Below, one piece after another: positions 1-10,620 of a stretch of DNA of 64,000 nucleotides. The notes beneath the pieces were generated by a model. That model saw nothing but the letters and a program-made list of their open reading frames with translations, was not told the DNA's origin and ran no database searches. The position numbers and the translations under genes were made by a program. Source of the stretch: Astragalus membranaceus (Eukaryota > Streptophyta > Magnoliopsida > Fabales > Fabaceae); the NCBI GenBank assembly GCA_039519185.1, contig CM076849.1, positions 34,219,109 through 34,283,108 on the forward strand. Direction: 5' to 3'. The first letter of the stretch is position 1, and the number at the start of each line of letters is the position of its first letter.

Positions 1-172
1 CGACCATGTTTGATCGCTTGGGGGATCCCCAGATCGTACTTGAGGGGCTCAAGGTACGAATCTCTTCCGCAGTTGTATTTTTGATTTGCAAGTTTACTGA
101 AACTCAATTTATCATTTAAATGAGGAACTCAATTTACAATGATAGGAGCGGAGATGGATACAATTTCCGACT

Positions 173-2156
173 TTAAATGAAATAACTCTTCAGCCTCGTT
201 GCATTCCAAGTCCTTTGTATCTTTTTTCCTTGGAGGGTCTCCAATTCAAAAGCGCCTTTACCGGTTTTAGAAACAACACGGTAAGGTCCTTCCCAGTTTG
301 GTGCGAGCTTTCCTTGGGAAGCATTTTTAAGACCAATGTCAGCCCTTCGAAGAACCAGATCGCCCAGCTCGAAAGTTCTGGGGACGACTTTTGCATTGTA
401 TCTGGTCGTCACTCCTTGTTTGACGATTGATTCTCGGAGCGAGGCTTGACTCCGAACCTTGTCAACGAGGTCGAGCTCTTCTCTTAAGGCTTGGTTATTT
501 TCGTTTTGAGTTTTGAGGTTTGCCGTTCTCCAGCTGAGTTCGCCAATCTCGACGGGTATCACTGCCTCGCTCCCGTAAGAAAGTCGGAACGACGTCTCTC
601 CTGTGGAGCTTTGTTGGGTAGTCTTGTATTCCCAGAGGACATAAGGTAGCTCTTCTACCCAGTTTCCTTTTGCAGCGTCTAGGCGTCGTCATAGGCCGTT
701 TAGAATTATGTTGTTCGCCGCTTCAACCTGTCCGTTGGTTTGAGGGTGTTCGACTGATGTGAAGCGGTGTTTGATTTTTAGGTCGGTCATCAACGCTCTG
801 AAACCCTTGTCAGTAAATTGAGTCCCATTGTCCGTTATCACTACCTCGGGGATCCCGAACCTGCTCATGATGTTTTTTCTAAAAAATTTTATGCAGTGAT
901 GGTGACCAGGGGTTCTGCTTCTATCCATTTGCTGAAGTAATCGACAGCGATGATTAAGTATTTGATTTGGTCTGGAGCTATTGAGAATGGTCCCAGGAGG
1001 TCGATTCCCCACCATCCAAAGGACCATGTGGAGGACAAGGTTGTTAGGTCGGTTGGAGGAGCAATGTGGAGATTGGCGTGAATTTGGCATTTTTTGCATT
1101 TTTTAACATGAGCAATGGCGTCGACCGACATGGTCGACCAGTAATATCCGGCGCGGAGGGCCTTTCGAGCTAAAGATCGACCTCCAAGGTGATGACCGCA
1201 GATTCCTTCATGAATTTTAGCTAGGACGTAAGCTGCTTCTTCCCCCTCGATACATTTCAACAATGGGGAGGAGAGGCTTCTTTTGTATAATGCTCCATCA
1301 ATGAATGAATAGGCGGAAGCCTTTCTTCTGATGAGTTTAGCGTCGCTTGGGTCTGGGGGTTCCATTCCTGTGATGATGTATTCTAAGATCGGGACGATCC
1401 AACTGTGAGGATTTGTGGAAGATCCAATTGTGCAAATGATGGAGGCAGATTCAGGGTCGGGGATACACTGGGTTTATGGAGGATCTCCTGTATGAACGTT
1501 CGGTGATTTCCTGGAGCTTTCGTGCTAGCGAATTTGGCGAGGATGTCAGCTTTTTGGTTCTCCGCCCTCGGCACGTGTTTTACTTCTATCGTTTCAATTT
1601 GAGCTAATAATGTCCGGACCCGAAGCAGATATCTCTCTAAGATTGGTTCTTTGGTCTCGTATTGGTTGCTGATTTGGGAGACCACCAATAGAGAATCGGT
1701 GTACAACTTTACCCGGGTGACTCGGAGATCGACAGCCAAGCGTAGACCAGCGATGCAAGCCTCGTATTCTGCCTGGTTGTTCGAGGTTGAGAAGCCGAAA
1801 GTTAAAGAAACTTCGATGATAATGCCATTCGGGCTTTCTGACAAGATACCAGCGCCACTTCCTTTCGGGTTGGAGGATCCGTCGACGTGTAGGATCCAGG
1901 TATCGTTTTCGACGCTTGCTGGTGTCATTTCTGCCACGAAATCTGCCAGAACTTGTGCTTTCATAGTCGTTCGGGCTTCGTATTTGATTCTGAATTCTGA
2001 CAGCTCTACTGCCCATTTGATCATTCTACCCGCGAGGTCGGGTCTATGAAGTATTTGTCGGATGGGGTAATTAGTCCGTACGACCACCTGATGGGCGACG
2101 AAGTAAGGTCGTAGACGTCGGGCTGCGATGATGAGGGCCAAAGCGATTTTTTCGAT
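173..2156 (-). pseudogene. RNase H and integrase part of the first Tat gypsy (broken)
   Basis: After the TAG at 2157-2159 the same frame continues through the end of the reverse transcriptase connection and an RNase H-like domain (DGSSNPKGSGAG, a YTDS motif, NQKADILAKFAS) to 1383. Integrase follows in other frames: an HHCC zinc-binding segment (GHHLGG...KKCKKCQIHA), then the core with GIDLLGPF, VITDNGTQF and EHPQTNGQVEAANN, and a C-terminal GPYRV-type tail ending near 173. Frames change near 1370-1385 and near 890-905. A TGA at 689-691 sits in the frame shared by its two flanks; it could derive from a CGA Arg codon. The element cannot make a complete integrase from this copy. Confidence 0.85.
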
Positions 2157-5100
2157 CTATTGATAGCGACTCTCTGGTCCGTGTAGAGCTTTGCTTGCAA
2201 AGTAGACTGGGCTCTGTCCTGTTTTTAACTTCCTCACAAGAATGGCCCCCAAGGCTTCCTCCAAGATGGCAAGATATAAGTATAAAGTTTCACCTTTGCC
2301 TGGTGTAGTCAAGATCGGAGGTTCGGAGAGGGATTGTTTGAGCTGGTTCAAGGCCTTATCTTGCTCGGCGGTCCATTTGAACTCCTCTTCCTCTTTTTTA
2401 AGTAATTTGAACAAGGGAAGGGATTTGAATGCCGCATTTGATATGAAACGAGATAAGGCGGCGATCATACCGTTGAGTTTTTGGACTTCCTTTTTGGTCG
2501 TCGGAGTTCGCATTTCCGTTACGGATCGACATTTATCTGGATTTGCTTCGATTCCTCTTTCCGTTAAGTAGAAACTTAAGAATTTCCCAGTTCGGACCCC
2601 GAAGGTGCATTTTTCTGGATTTAATCTCATGTTATTTTTGCGGACTTCGGAGAAGATCACCCTAAGATCGTTGACGTGTTTGTCATCGTTTTCACTTTTG
2701 GCGATCATGTCGTCGAGGTAGACTTCAACACTTTTGCCGATTTGTTTTTGGAAGACCTTGTTCATCATCCTATGGTACGTAGCTCCGGCATTTTTCAAGC
2801 CAAAAGGCATGACACGATAAGCGAAGTTACCTTGGTCGGTCATGAAAGCAGTTTTTTCTTGGTCTGGGGGGAACATGGCGATCTGGTTATACCCGGAATA
2901 TGCATCAATGAATGACAACAATCGAAAGCCCGAAGCGTTGTCTACGAGTCGGTCTATACTGGGGACAGGGAAAGCGTCTTTTGGGCAGCCTTTGTTAAGA
3001 TCGGTGTAATCTATGCACATGCGCCATTTTCCGTTACTCTTCTTAACCAGCACCGGATTTGATAACCAGGTCGTGTATTTGACTTCAGAAAAGAAGTTCG
3101 CTTTTAAGAGATCGTCCACGGCGTTCTCCGCGGCCTTGGCTTTCTCGCTACACTGGGCACGTTTTCTTTGGGCGACCCATTTCACTCCCGGGTTAACTGC
3201 GAGCTGGTGGCAAGCGACTTCCGGAGGAATCCCGTGCATGTCCTCTGTAGACCAGGCAAAGATGCCTGCATGCTCTTGGACACATTGGGTTAAATCCTCT
3301 TTAACCTCTTTAGATAAATCGGCTCCGATCTTGATGGTTTTGGAGGGGTCTTCGCCGAGCTGTATTTCGATGAACTCCCCATTGGGTTGGGGTCTTTTCA
3401 TTTTTCGTTTGAGCTCTTTTGCCAGCTCGTCATCATCTTCATCATCCGCGCTATCAGGGTCGTATCTTACATCAATGTCCGTTGCATTTATCTCGGTAGA
3501 TCGGCCTTTGCTCTGTTTGGGAGAAGGACTATTTGGAAAGGGAACCCCTTCCTGCTCCAAAGCTTTTTGCTCGGTCTTGGTCCATAAGAAGAAGCACCTG
3601 GAAGCAGATTCTAGGTCGGAGTTTAAAGTGATAACGTTATTGCAGAGAGAGTGGAACTTCATTTTTAAGTGTGTGGTGGACGTCACCGCTCCGAGCCTTC
3701 CTAAAGTCGGTCTTCCAATGATAACATTGTAGATGGATTCGCAAGGTAGTATAAGGAACTTGGTTTTGATGGTTCTCACCATTGGCTCAGCTCCGTAGGA
3801 AACCATCAATTCCAAATGGCCAAGAGGCTTTGTCCGGGATCTGTTAGATCCGAATAGGGCCGTTCCTCGGTAAAGGGTGAGCTCCTCTCTGTCGATCCCC
3901 ATTCTGTCAAGGAAATCGACAAAAATGATGTCAGATGAGCTTCCTTGGTCCACCAAGATTCTTCTTACTTCTTTGTTGGCAATGACAGCCGAGATTATGA
4001 GGGGTACGTGTTTGTTGGGCTTCCCATCCATAAGCTCGTCATCACCAAAAGATAGTGGAGGTCGATTTGTGGTGGTCGGTGTAGCTGAGGTTAAGGCCAC
4101 GCTTACCAATTCTTTCCACTTTCGCTTCATTGTCTTCCCGGACTCTTCATGCTCGAACCCTCCTGCGATCATGATAATCATTGAGCGACCCTTCGATGTT
4201 CTAATATCATGATTTTCATCGTCGGAGTCGACCTTCGGGAATTTGCTCCTCATCGTCGGCTCGTCATTTCTCTCGTTTTTAACCTCGCGGGAATTTGCTC
4301 CAGGTTTTTTTACATAACTGGACAACTTTCCCCGTTTGATCAAATCTTCTATGTCGTCTTTCAAAGCATTGCAGTGGTTCGTGTCATGGCCATTACTTCT
4401 ATGATACCTGCAGTACTTGCCGGAGCGTTGTCCAGATCGCGGGGGTAGGGGTTTGGGAGTTTTTACGTCTCTGAACTCGACATTCCAACATTCCCCATAT
4501 AGTTGGGCGTTGGAGACGTTGAGTTCGGCGTACACTTGGTGACGATTCTGAGGTCGGGGATCCCTATTACCTCGGTTGTCGTATCCTTGGTTTTCTCTTC
4601 CGCTACGGAATTTTAATGGTGCGACCTGTGATGACGGATTTCCGATCTTGATGTTTTCTTCCTCATTGATGAAACATTGGGATAGTTGTAGGAAATCCTG
4701 CAAGGTAGTAGGTTCCCAAGTGTTGACGTGCTTTTTGAAAGGGCTTCCAGGGAGTAGGCCCTGCGTCATAAAGAAAATGCGGAAAGCGTCGTCAAGTTCC
4801 CGAACTTGGAAAGCTTCGTTGTTGAACCTCTCTATGTATTCCCTGAGAGGTTCGTCCTCCTTTTGGATGACAGACATCAATACTGCTTTGTTCTTGGGTT
4901 TACTTTTGGAATGGGTGAAGTGAACCGAAAAGAGTTTTGCCAATTGTTCCCAAGAAGATACGGAGTTCGTTTTTAAGGTCTGAAACCATTCCGACGCTAT
5001 TTTGTCTAGGGTTAAGGCGAAGATACGACATTTCATTTCCATGGGTACATTTCGGTATTGCATAATGGTGTCGAATTGATCGATGTGCCTGTCAGGGTCA

Positions 5101-5678
5101 CCCGTTCCATCATACGTTTTCAGACCTCCAGGCGGTTTTTCGAGGTATCGTGGGACTCGGTAGTTGTCGATTGTCGCAGTGAAAGGGCCCTTTGTCTTGG
5201 TTAGTCGTGCCTGAGGGTGTGGCCGATGCGGATCATGGTGATCGGGATATACGTAGTGTCGAGGTTGTGCCTTGTCAGAGTTATCCTCTCGACTTCTAGA
5301 GCGTCTTCTTGGTGACGAAGAGGCTAGAATTGAGCGAGGCTGGGGAGAATTATCTAGTTCGTTAAGACCGTCATGTTGTCGAGCCGGAGGAGAACGGGAA
5401 CCATTCCCTCGTTGTCGGCGAGGAGGAGAACGATGATATTCATCAAGATCGTCATATTGTCGAGCCGGAGGAGAACGGGAACCATTCCCTCGTTGTCGGC
5501 GAGGAGGAGAACGATGATAGTGTCTTCTCCTGGGTGGGGAACGATGTCTTCTCCGGATCGGGAGTCTTGTTTCAGGGGAGCCCGGTCCGGGTGATTCCTG
5601 GTCCGGAAGGTTTCGTGCCCGGAGATTTGCTACCTCGTCCGCAAGGTCGGTGAAGCGATAGCTTCTTTCTTGGTTCAC
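2157..5678 (-). CDS. Gag-protease-reverse transcriptase polyprotein (first Tat gypsy)
   Basis: A 1173-codon open frame. In order: an Arg/Ser/Pro-rich N terminus (about residues 40-130, with a 27-residue duplication); a retrotransposon gag domain (about 170-340); a zinc-knuckle-like segment of the form CRYHRSNGHDTNHC; an aspartic protease region with LVDQGSS (the usual D-S/T-G triad reads D-Q-G, so the protease may be impaired); and a reverse transcriptase with the catalytic YLDDM box near 2706-2730. The frame ends at a TAG where the family continues with a Lys codon before IEKIALALI. The next segment is in the same frame, so this is a premature stop in a longer polyprotein. It encodes self-replication functions of the retrotransposon, not a host role. 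Confidence 0.88.
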   Translation of the reverse strand: MNQERSYRFTDLADEVANLRARNLPDQESPGPGSPETRLPIRRRHRSPPRRRHYHRSPPRRQRGNGSRSPPARQYDDLDEYHRSPPRRQRGNGSRSPPARQHDGLNELDNSPQPRSILASSSPRRRSRSREDNSDKAQPRHYVYPDHHDPHRPHPQARLTKTKGPFTATIDNYRVPRYLEKPPGGLKTYDGTGDPDRHIDQFDTIMQYRNVPMEMKCRIFALTLDKIASEWFQTLKTNSVSSWEQLAKLFSVHFTHSKSKPKNKAVLMSVIQKEDEPLREYIERFNNEAFQVRELDDAFRIFFMTQGLLPGSPFKKHVNTWEPTTLQDFLQLSQCFINEEENIKIGNPSSQVAPLKFRSGRENQGYDNRGNRDPRPQNRHQVYAELNVSNAQLYGECWNVEFRDVKTPKPLPPRSGQRSGKYCRYHRSNGHDTNHCNALKDDIEDLIKRGKLSSYVKKPGANSREVKNERNDEPTMRSKFPKVDSDDENHDIRTSKGRSMIIMIAGGFEHEESGKTMKRKWKELVSVALTSATPTTTNRPPLSFGDDELMDGKPNKHVPLIISAVIANKEVRRILVDQGSSSDIIFVDFLDRMGIDREELTLYRGTALFGSNRSRTKPLGHLELMVSYGAEPMVRTIKTKFLILPCESIYNVIIGRPTLGRLGAVTSTTHLKMKFHSLCNNVITLNSDLESASRCFFLWTKTEQKALEQEGVPFPNSPSPKQSKGRSTEINATDIDVRYDPDSADDEDDDELAKELKRKMKRPQPNGEFIEIQLGEDPSKTIKIGADLSKEVKEDLTQCVQEHAGIFAWSTEDMHGIPPEVACHQLAVNPGVKWVAQRKRAQCSEKAKAAENAVDDLLKANFFSEVKYTTWLSNPVLVKKSNGKWRMCIDYTDLNKGCPKDAFPVPSIDRLVDNASGFRLLSFIDAYSGYNQIAMFPPDQEKTAFMTDQGNFAYRVMPFGLKNAGATYHRMMNKVFQKQIGKSVEVYLDDMIAKSENDDKHVNDLRVIFSEVRKNNMRLNPEKCTFGVRTGKFLSFYLTERGIEANPDKCRSVTEMRTPTTKKEVQKLNGMIAALSRFISNAAFKSLPLFKLLKKEEEEFKWTAEQDKALNQLKQSLSEPPILTTPGKGETLYLYLAILEEALGAILVRKLKTGQSPVYFASKALHGPESRYQ
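5358..5519 (-). repeat. 81-bp tandem duplication encoding RS/SPPRR repeats in gag
   Basis: Residues 54-80 and 81-107 of the gag frame are near-identical copies of a 27-residue unit containing YHRSPPRRQRGNGSRSPPAR. The DNA copies are nearly identical, so the duplication is recent. The composition resembles RS domains of splicing factors. Confidence 0.85.
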
Positions 5679-5990
5679 GACCTCCTGCCGGGCCAGCAGT
5701 TAGACGAGCTGTTGAACAACATCAGTTAGGGCTGGAAGCAATGGAGGGGGGTGGTAAACTATTCATGTATGAGCTTGTCTAGGAACGGGGGAGGTTCGGG
5801 TTGGGGGAGTGTGCTCGAGCTCGGGTGGAATTCGTAATGTCCTGGACATGACCCTCGGGGGTTTGATGAGTTTTGAGCTCGGGTACATTCAGTCTTACCC
5901 CGGGCCCGACCATGAGACTGGCCGGTCTTGAACGGAGTTTGGGTGCCATTTTGTGGATCAAGGTAATGAGAGAGGAAATTGAGTATAGAT
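5679..5990 (-). other. Untranslated leader of the first gypsy element
   Basis: This stretch lies between the primer-binding site and the gag start codon. Short open frames exist, but none resembles a known domain. I read it as the retrotransposon leader. Confidence 0.5.
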
Positions 5991-6010
5991 CCTCCCACTG
6001 TGGTCGCCAA
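5991..6010 (-). other. Primer-binding site of the first gypsy element
   Basis: Immediately inside the LTR the minus strand reads TTGGCGACCACAGTGGG. A TGG start directly next to the LTR is what a tRNA primer-binding site should look like. The tRNA species was not determined. Confidence 0.6.
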
Positions 6011-6417
6011 TGTTCTGTACCGTGCTTTCGACCTTAGTGGGTTGTTTGAAACAGTTGGTAGGAATTGTCCTTGATCTGCGATGTTCGACCTTAAGATGCC
6101 GATGTTCGACCTTGAGATGCCGATGTTCGATCTTTGAGATGGCGATGTTGTACCTGCAATGATACTCCGATGCTAAAGTCAGTATCTAAGTGAGTCAGTG
6201 TTTTGTATTAGAAATTGCTTACATTTATGAGAAATGAGTGTAGTATTTATAGAGTTTGTATGATGTTTGTTTTGTCGACCTTGAGCCGTTAGATCTTACA
6301 GAGGCATCTGTACCGTTGATTAACTAGACTAGATTTTCTGGATATGAGCTGGTTTTGTTATTAGGCCTTATAAGGGGTGTAAATATCAGTTTAGGCCTTT
6401 TACTAGTTACCATAACA
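6011..6417 (-). repeat. 5' LTR of the first Tat gypsy element
   Basis: The block starts TGTTCTG and ends CATAACA on the plus strand, giving the expected TG...CA ends, and its left edge abuts a primer-binding site. It contains about three copies of a 21-bp unit (CGATGTTCGACCTTNAGATGC type) near 6080-6145. It also holds the phrase ACTCCGATGCTAAAGTCAG, which recurs in modified form in the LTR-like block near 28990. The partner LTR is outside the window, so the boundaries rest on the TG/CA ends and the binding site only. Confidence 0.75.
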
Positions 6418-6997
6418 AAATATATATATTAAATCATCGGCTTAAAAGCTATTAGTGTATTTTACACAAATCTTAGTATTTGTGCATACTAACCGGCATG
6501 CAGAAAAATATGAAAGAGAAAATGAGAAATGAGAGAAATAGATACAAAGGTAGCTACATTTTATTACCCTCAAGAGAATTCATATCCCTTCTGTTTGCAC
6601 TCATTTGATGCGTTATATGTAGTTTTTTTTTTTGTATAATATGTGGTTGGTTTTGTATGAGGAGAGGGGAGATGGAGGAATTGGAGATCATCACGGAATG
6701 GACTTAACAGTAATTATCGGTGGGTGTGTGCCACGTCATTGTAAAATTATGATCGAGAAAGAGAAGTGATCTGAAACATATCATTGGAGAGGCTTCGGGA
6801 TGTTTTTGTCGGTGAAATAGCATTTTCCTAATTACTAAAAAGGAATAACCTTAAAAATGAAAATGAGAGAGGTACTGTATTGCAAGATCTAACACTGGAC
6901 AACCACATATCAAAAAATTCTCCATAGAAAACAAATAGTCAATTAATTAAAGCATCACCAGCCACACACACAAGATTAGAGAGAGAAAAAAAAACCA
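6418..6997. promoter_or_regulatory. Upstream region of the glycosyltransferase gene
   Basis: This is 580 bp between the gypsy LTR and the glycosyltransferase ATG. It is AT-rich and holds no recognisable gene. A CCACGTCAT motif at 6731-6739 is a bZIP-type (ACGT core) site about 260 bp upstream of the ATG. No convincing TATA box was seen. The purine-rich stretch just before the ATG (GAGAGAGAAAAAAAAACC) looks like a 5' untranslated leader. Confidence 0.4.
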
Positions 6998-7858
6998 ATG
7001 GAAACATCTGAAGCTGCACATGTGCTCATCTTCCCATGTCCAGCACAAGGCCATGTAAACCCCATGCTAAAGCTTGCTGAGCTTCTTGCATTTCACAATC
7101 TCCACATCACATTCCTCAACACCGAGCAAACCCACAACCGCCTCATTCGTTTCAATGATATTGAAGCTCTTTCAGTGTGCTACCCTAAGCTCCAATTTAA
7201 GACTATACCTGACTTTTATAGCAAGAAAGATATTGATAAGCATCCTGGAATTGGAGAGCGTGTAGTGAATTTAATTGAGTCCATGGATTTGTATGCCAAG
7301 CCTCACTTGAGAAATGTTCTGGTCTCAGCTGGAGTGCCGAAAATAAGTTGCATTATAGCTGATGGGCTCTTTGGAAATCTTACAACTGATTTGGCTGCTG
7401 AGTTTGGGATACTGAACATTCATTTTCGTACCCTCAGTGCTTGTTGTTTCTGGGCTCATTTATGTGTTCCTAACCTCTTTCACTCTAATGAACTTCCCAT
7501 TACAGGTATGCACTCTAAAACTTTTTTTATCGACTGATCCGATCCTTTTAAACTGCCTTTTAACTCGTGGAATTATTGCAATCCAAAAACTAGATTTTGA
7601 TAAATTTTCCAATCCAAAGTAAGTATGATTTTTTTAATGGCCATGAGTGAAGTATTATTTAAATCTAGCTATACTAAAGCAAATACAGAACCCGTATTGG
7701 TACATAACAAGTGGTAGATAATTGAACTCCTTAACTATTTGGTCAAGGGTTCGATCTTGGCCGTGCGTATGGAAAAATACCCGGTGAGAAACATCAACCC
7801 CTTAAATGGATCTTGGCCGGTTACTATTATTTAGGAACACCAGCTAGGATGGCAGAGC

Positions 7859-7912
<54 letters not shown>

Positions 7913-8917
7913 AATTATATATCAAGGCTAATCATGAACGTTAACTGGTTGGTTGTAGGAGAAGAGGACATGGATCGCATCATAATCAACATGCCAGGCA
8001 TGAAAAACTTGCTTAGGTGTAGAGATCTCCCAAGTTTCTATCGAGAAAATATAAATGACCATGTAGCTATGGACACAATTGTCCTTAAGAGTAAACAAGC
8101 ACTCGAAGCAGATGCAATCATAATCAATACATTTGAGGACCTAGAAGGCCCTGTCCTCTCTGAGTTTCGTCAACACTTCCCCAAACTCTACACTATTGGC
8201 CCTCTCCACTACCATCTTAATACGAAAAATGCAACAACAACAACAACAACAACAACAACCACCAAAGCATCCTTTAAGAGCAGTTTCTTTGAAGTGGATG
8301 GGAGTTGCATGACGTGGCTAGACGCTCAGCCCCAAAGGTCGGTGATATATGTCAGCTTTGGTAGCATTACCTCTCTCAAGAGGGAGGAACTCCTGGAGAT
8401 ATGGCATGGTTTGGTGAAGAGCAAACAACGGTTCTTATGGGTGATGAGGCCTGACATGGTGCTAGGGAATGAGGATAATGAGTACAAGGTACCATTGGAA
8501 TTAGAGGAGGGGACTAAGGAGAAGGGATTCATTGTGGGGTGGGCCCCACAAGAAGAGGTGTTGGCCCACCAGACCATTGGTGGGTTCTTGACACATAGTG
8601 GGTGGAACTCTACCTTGGAGGCTGTGGTTGCTGGGGTGCCTATGATTTGTTGGCCTTACTTTGCAGATCAACAAATTAATAGTAGGTTTGTGAGCGAGGT
8701 TTGGAAAATTGGGTTGGACATGAAGGATGTGAGTGATAGAAATGTTGTGGAAAAGATGGTTAATGATATCATGGTTCATAGGAAGGAGGAGTTTCTTAAG
8801 TCAGCTCAAGAAATGGCTGAGTTGGCCCACAAGAGTGTGAATCCAGGTGGTTCCTCCTACATATGTTTGGACGAGTTGCTTCAGTTTATAAAATCAAGTA
8901 TACCAAAAAATCATTGA
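6998..8917 (+). CDS. UDP-glycosyltransferase (family 1, UGT85/UGT709-like), two exons
   Basis: Transfers a sugar, most likely glucose, from a UDP-sugar to a small hydrophobic acceptor in the cytosol. Exon 1 is 6998-7505 and exon 2 is 7959-8917; the GT-AG intron is in phase 1 and the spliced protein is 488 residues, normal for the family. The catalytic His is H19 in AQGHVNP, and the partner Asp is probably D122 in IIADGLFG. The 44-residue PSPG box runs from W364 to Q407 and ends in DQ, the pattern usually linked to UDP-glucose. Known family members similar to this include 7-deoxyloganetic acid glucosyltransferase-like proteins, but the acceptor cannot be told from sequence. An odd run of ten Thr (262-271) lies in the variable linker between the two domains. 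The frame is intact and the gene looks functional. Confidence 0.93.
7680..7861 (+). repeat. Candidate SINE in the glycosyltransferase intron
   Basis: The intron holds GTGGTAGATAATTGAACTCC followed about 30 bp later by GGGTTCGATCTTGG, resembling the A and B boxes of a tRNA-derived promoter. The unit ends in a long TA run. This fits a SINE insertion, but no target-site duplication was established. Confidence 0.4.
7862..7909. repeat. (TA)n microsatellite in the glycosyltransferase intron
   Basis: An uninterrupted TA run of 48 bp, about 50 bp before the 3' splice site. It is likely to vary in length between individuals. Confidence 0.95.
8234..8263 (+). repeat. ACA trinucleotide repeat encoding ten Thr
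   Basis: Eight ACA codons and two ACC codons in a row inside exon 2. The repeat is in frame and lies in the linker between the N- and C-terminal Rossmann domains, so length changes would be tolerated. Confidence 0.95.
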
Positions 8918-9173
8918 TCAAACTTTTGTACCTTTTCTATTTTTTGGTCAAAGGTTGCAACTCTGTACAATCTGCTGGTTAAGGTTTATTGTGTTATCCA
9001 AGGTCAAATTGAATTTGGGATCATGGAGTTTGGTAAATTGTTAGAGTAACCAAAAGGGAGTTTAAAATCTAGTTTGCTTAAAGACTTCATTTCTAATTTC
9101 CTAGGGGTGCAAGTAGTTTAAAATTCTAGTTTATTGTATCTTTGCAGTATTGTCTTTTGGGTTATGATTTCTA
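8918..9173. other. 3' flank of the glycosyltransferase gene
   Basis: AT-rich sequence between the glycosyltransferase stop and the first MULE end. It presumably includes the 3' untranslated region; no clear polyadenylation signal was assigned. Confidence 0.4.
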
Positions 9174-9239
9174 TACCCCCATTGTTGACCCACTTAACCC
9201 CCAATTTCCCAATCTTTCAATATTACCCCCGACCAGTAA

Positions 9240-9475
9240 CGTAAACATCACAATGTTTCCGGAATTACCTCGGAATAGATAAATCTGGAAGTGACTTTGA
9301 TCCGAATTTATCCCTATGAGTTAAATTTGGAGCACAAAGTCATTTCCGGATTTATCTATTCCGAGGTAATTCTGGAAATTCTTAAAAAAATGCCTTCCGG
9401 ATTTATCTCTAGAAGGTAATTTCGGAATTCGTTCCGGATTTATTTGCTTGACATAAATCTAGAAGGCATTTTTTG
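9240..9475. repeat. Left subterminal repeats of MULE A
   Basis: Repeated units of the type TTCCGGATTTATCTnnnnnGGTAATT appear in both orientations. Similar units occur at the other end and at both ends of MULE B. Confidence 0.75.
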
Positions 9476-9790
9476 TTTAATTAATTTTTTTATATATTAA
9501 TCCAGATTTAATGATTAATTGTAAAAAGAAATAAAAAAATGTAAATTTCACTATTAAAAAATTAATTACAACTTTTAATAATTACATACTGGTAATAATA
9601 ATAACTTCAATCAACATTTAAGTCTTGAGATTTTAAGTCTACAACAAGAATGGGACCGGTTTGTGCCCTCTTCAATGTCCAATGTGCCGACTCAACCCTG
9701 ATATGAAACCAAATAAAAATAAGCCCACCTCGTAAGCATTTAAAAGGAAATCAAATAAAACGACAGTCAATGAAAGTTGACTGCAAATTA

Positions 9791-9975
9791 CACTACAAGA
9801 ATAAGGCTCATTTCCTGCGAAAATTTCCGACGAAAAATATTCCGTCGCAATTTGCGACCAAAATCACCATCGGAACTGTTAAAATAAAAAGGCGGACAAC
9901 TTTACGTTGAAGTTTCCGACGGAATCAGAGTCGTCGCAAATTTCGACGGAATTGTTAGTCGCAAACGCATTAAAA
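9791..9975. repeat. Left terminus and subterminal repeats of CACTA 1
   Basis: The 11-bp terminal inverted repeat is followed by TTCCGACGAA, TTGCGACCAAAA, TTCCGACGGAATC and similar units, which are probable transposase-binding repeats. Confidence 0.85.
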
Positions 9976-10620
9976 TTCGTCGCAAACCAACAATCCAAAA
10001 TTAAAATTTAAGCTCACTCTCGTTTTCTCCCTCAGTACCCTCCTCACTCTCACTATCGCAAATTGAATTAGAAATTAAAGGTAGGGTTTTTCTCACGACG
10101 CTGTTTTGCTCCATTCTCTCCCTCAGTACCCTCCTCGTTCTTTTCCTCCCTAATCTCTCATCCCCTCCCCACAGAACCGGTCCCTCCCTCTCCTTACAAC
10201 CAAAAGTAAACCTAATCTTAAACCTTCCTCGCCTCACCGCCGCAGCTTCAAAAACAGGGGGAGGGAGAATGTCTTTTGCGACGAAGACGAAGACGATGTT
10301 CGTGGTGGCGATGGCTATAGCGATAGCGACGGTGAGATGGTGGAAAGCGAAGAGGGAGAAGAACGAGGGCGCTTGGGGAAGGTTAATGATGGTTGACGGT
10401 TTTGTTGATGGTGGAGTATGGCGGTTTGCGGTGGCTTACAGTGGCTGAGATGGGTTCGGTTTGCGACTACGAGGGCGAGGCTGTGAGAGAGGAGTATGGT
10501 GCTTGATGGTGGCGCACGACGAGGCTACGACGAGGCTACGGTGAGGCTACGGCGTGAATGGGTCAACGACCACCGTCTACGGTGATCGACTTCTAATCAG
10601 TGAGTTCTGTTCCTCTTTTT
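9976..10620. other. 5' interior of CACTA 1, origin not recognised
   Basis: A pyrimidine-rich stretch (CTCTCTCCCTC type) is followed by a GC-richer stretch with a short open frame beginning at the ATG near 10269. It looks like a captured 5' untranslated region and first exon, but I do not recognise the source. Confidence 0.3.

Larger units (their letters stand above)
1..6417 (-). mobile_element. Ty3/gypsy retrotransposon, Tat lineage, cut by the window edge
   Basis: This element reads right to left: 5' LTR (6011-6417), primer-binding site, leader, then gag, protease, reverse transcriptase, RNase H and integrase, ending near 173. The 3' LTR must lie left of base 1, so the element is incomplete here. 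The Tat assignment comes from the gag type, with a CRYH-type zinc knuckle, and from a second RNase H-like domain after the reverse transcriptase. Coding is damaged: a TAG at 2157-2159, frame changes near 1370-1385 and 890-905, and a TGA at 689-691. The 5' LTR ends about 580 bp upstream of the glycosyltransferase start codon, and the element points away from that gene. Confidence 0.9.

Noticed and set aside
3013..3732. Plus-strand open frames across 215-5600, for example 239 codons at 3013-3732
   Set aside because: They are antisense to a well-supported retrotransposon polyprotein and resemble no known protein.
10001..10237. Minus-strand open frame in CACTA 1
   Set aside because: Composition is low-complexity (Arg/Glu-rich from CT-rich DNA) and no similarity was recognised.
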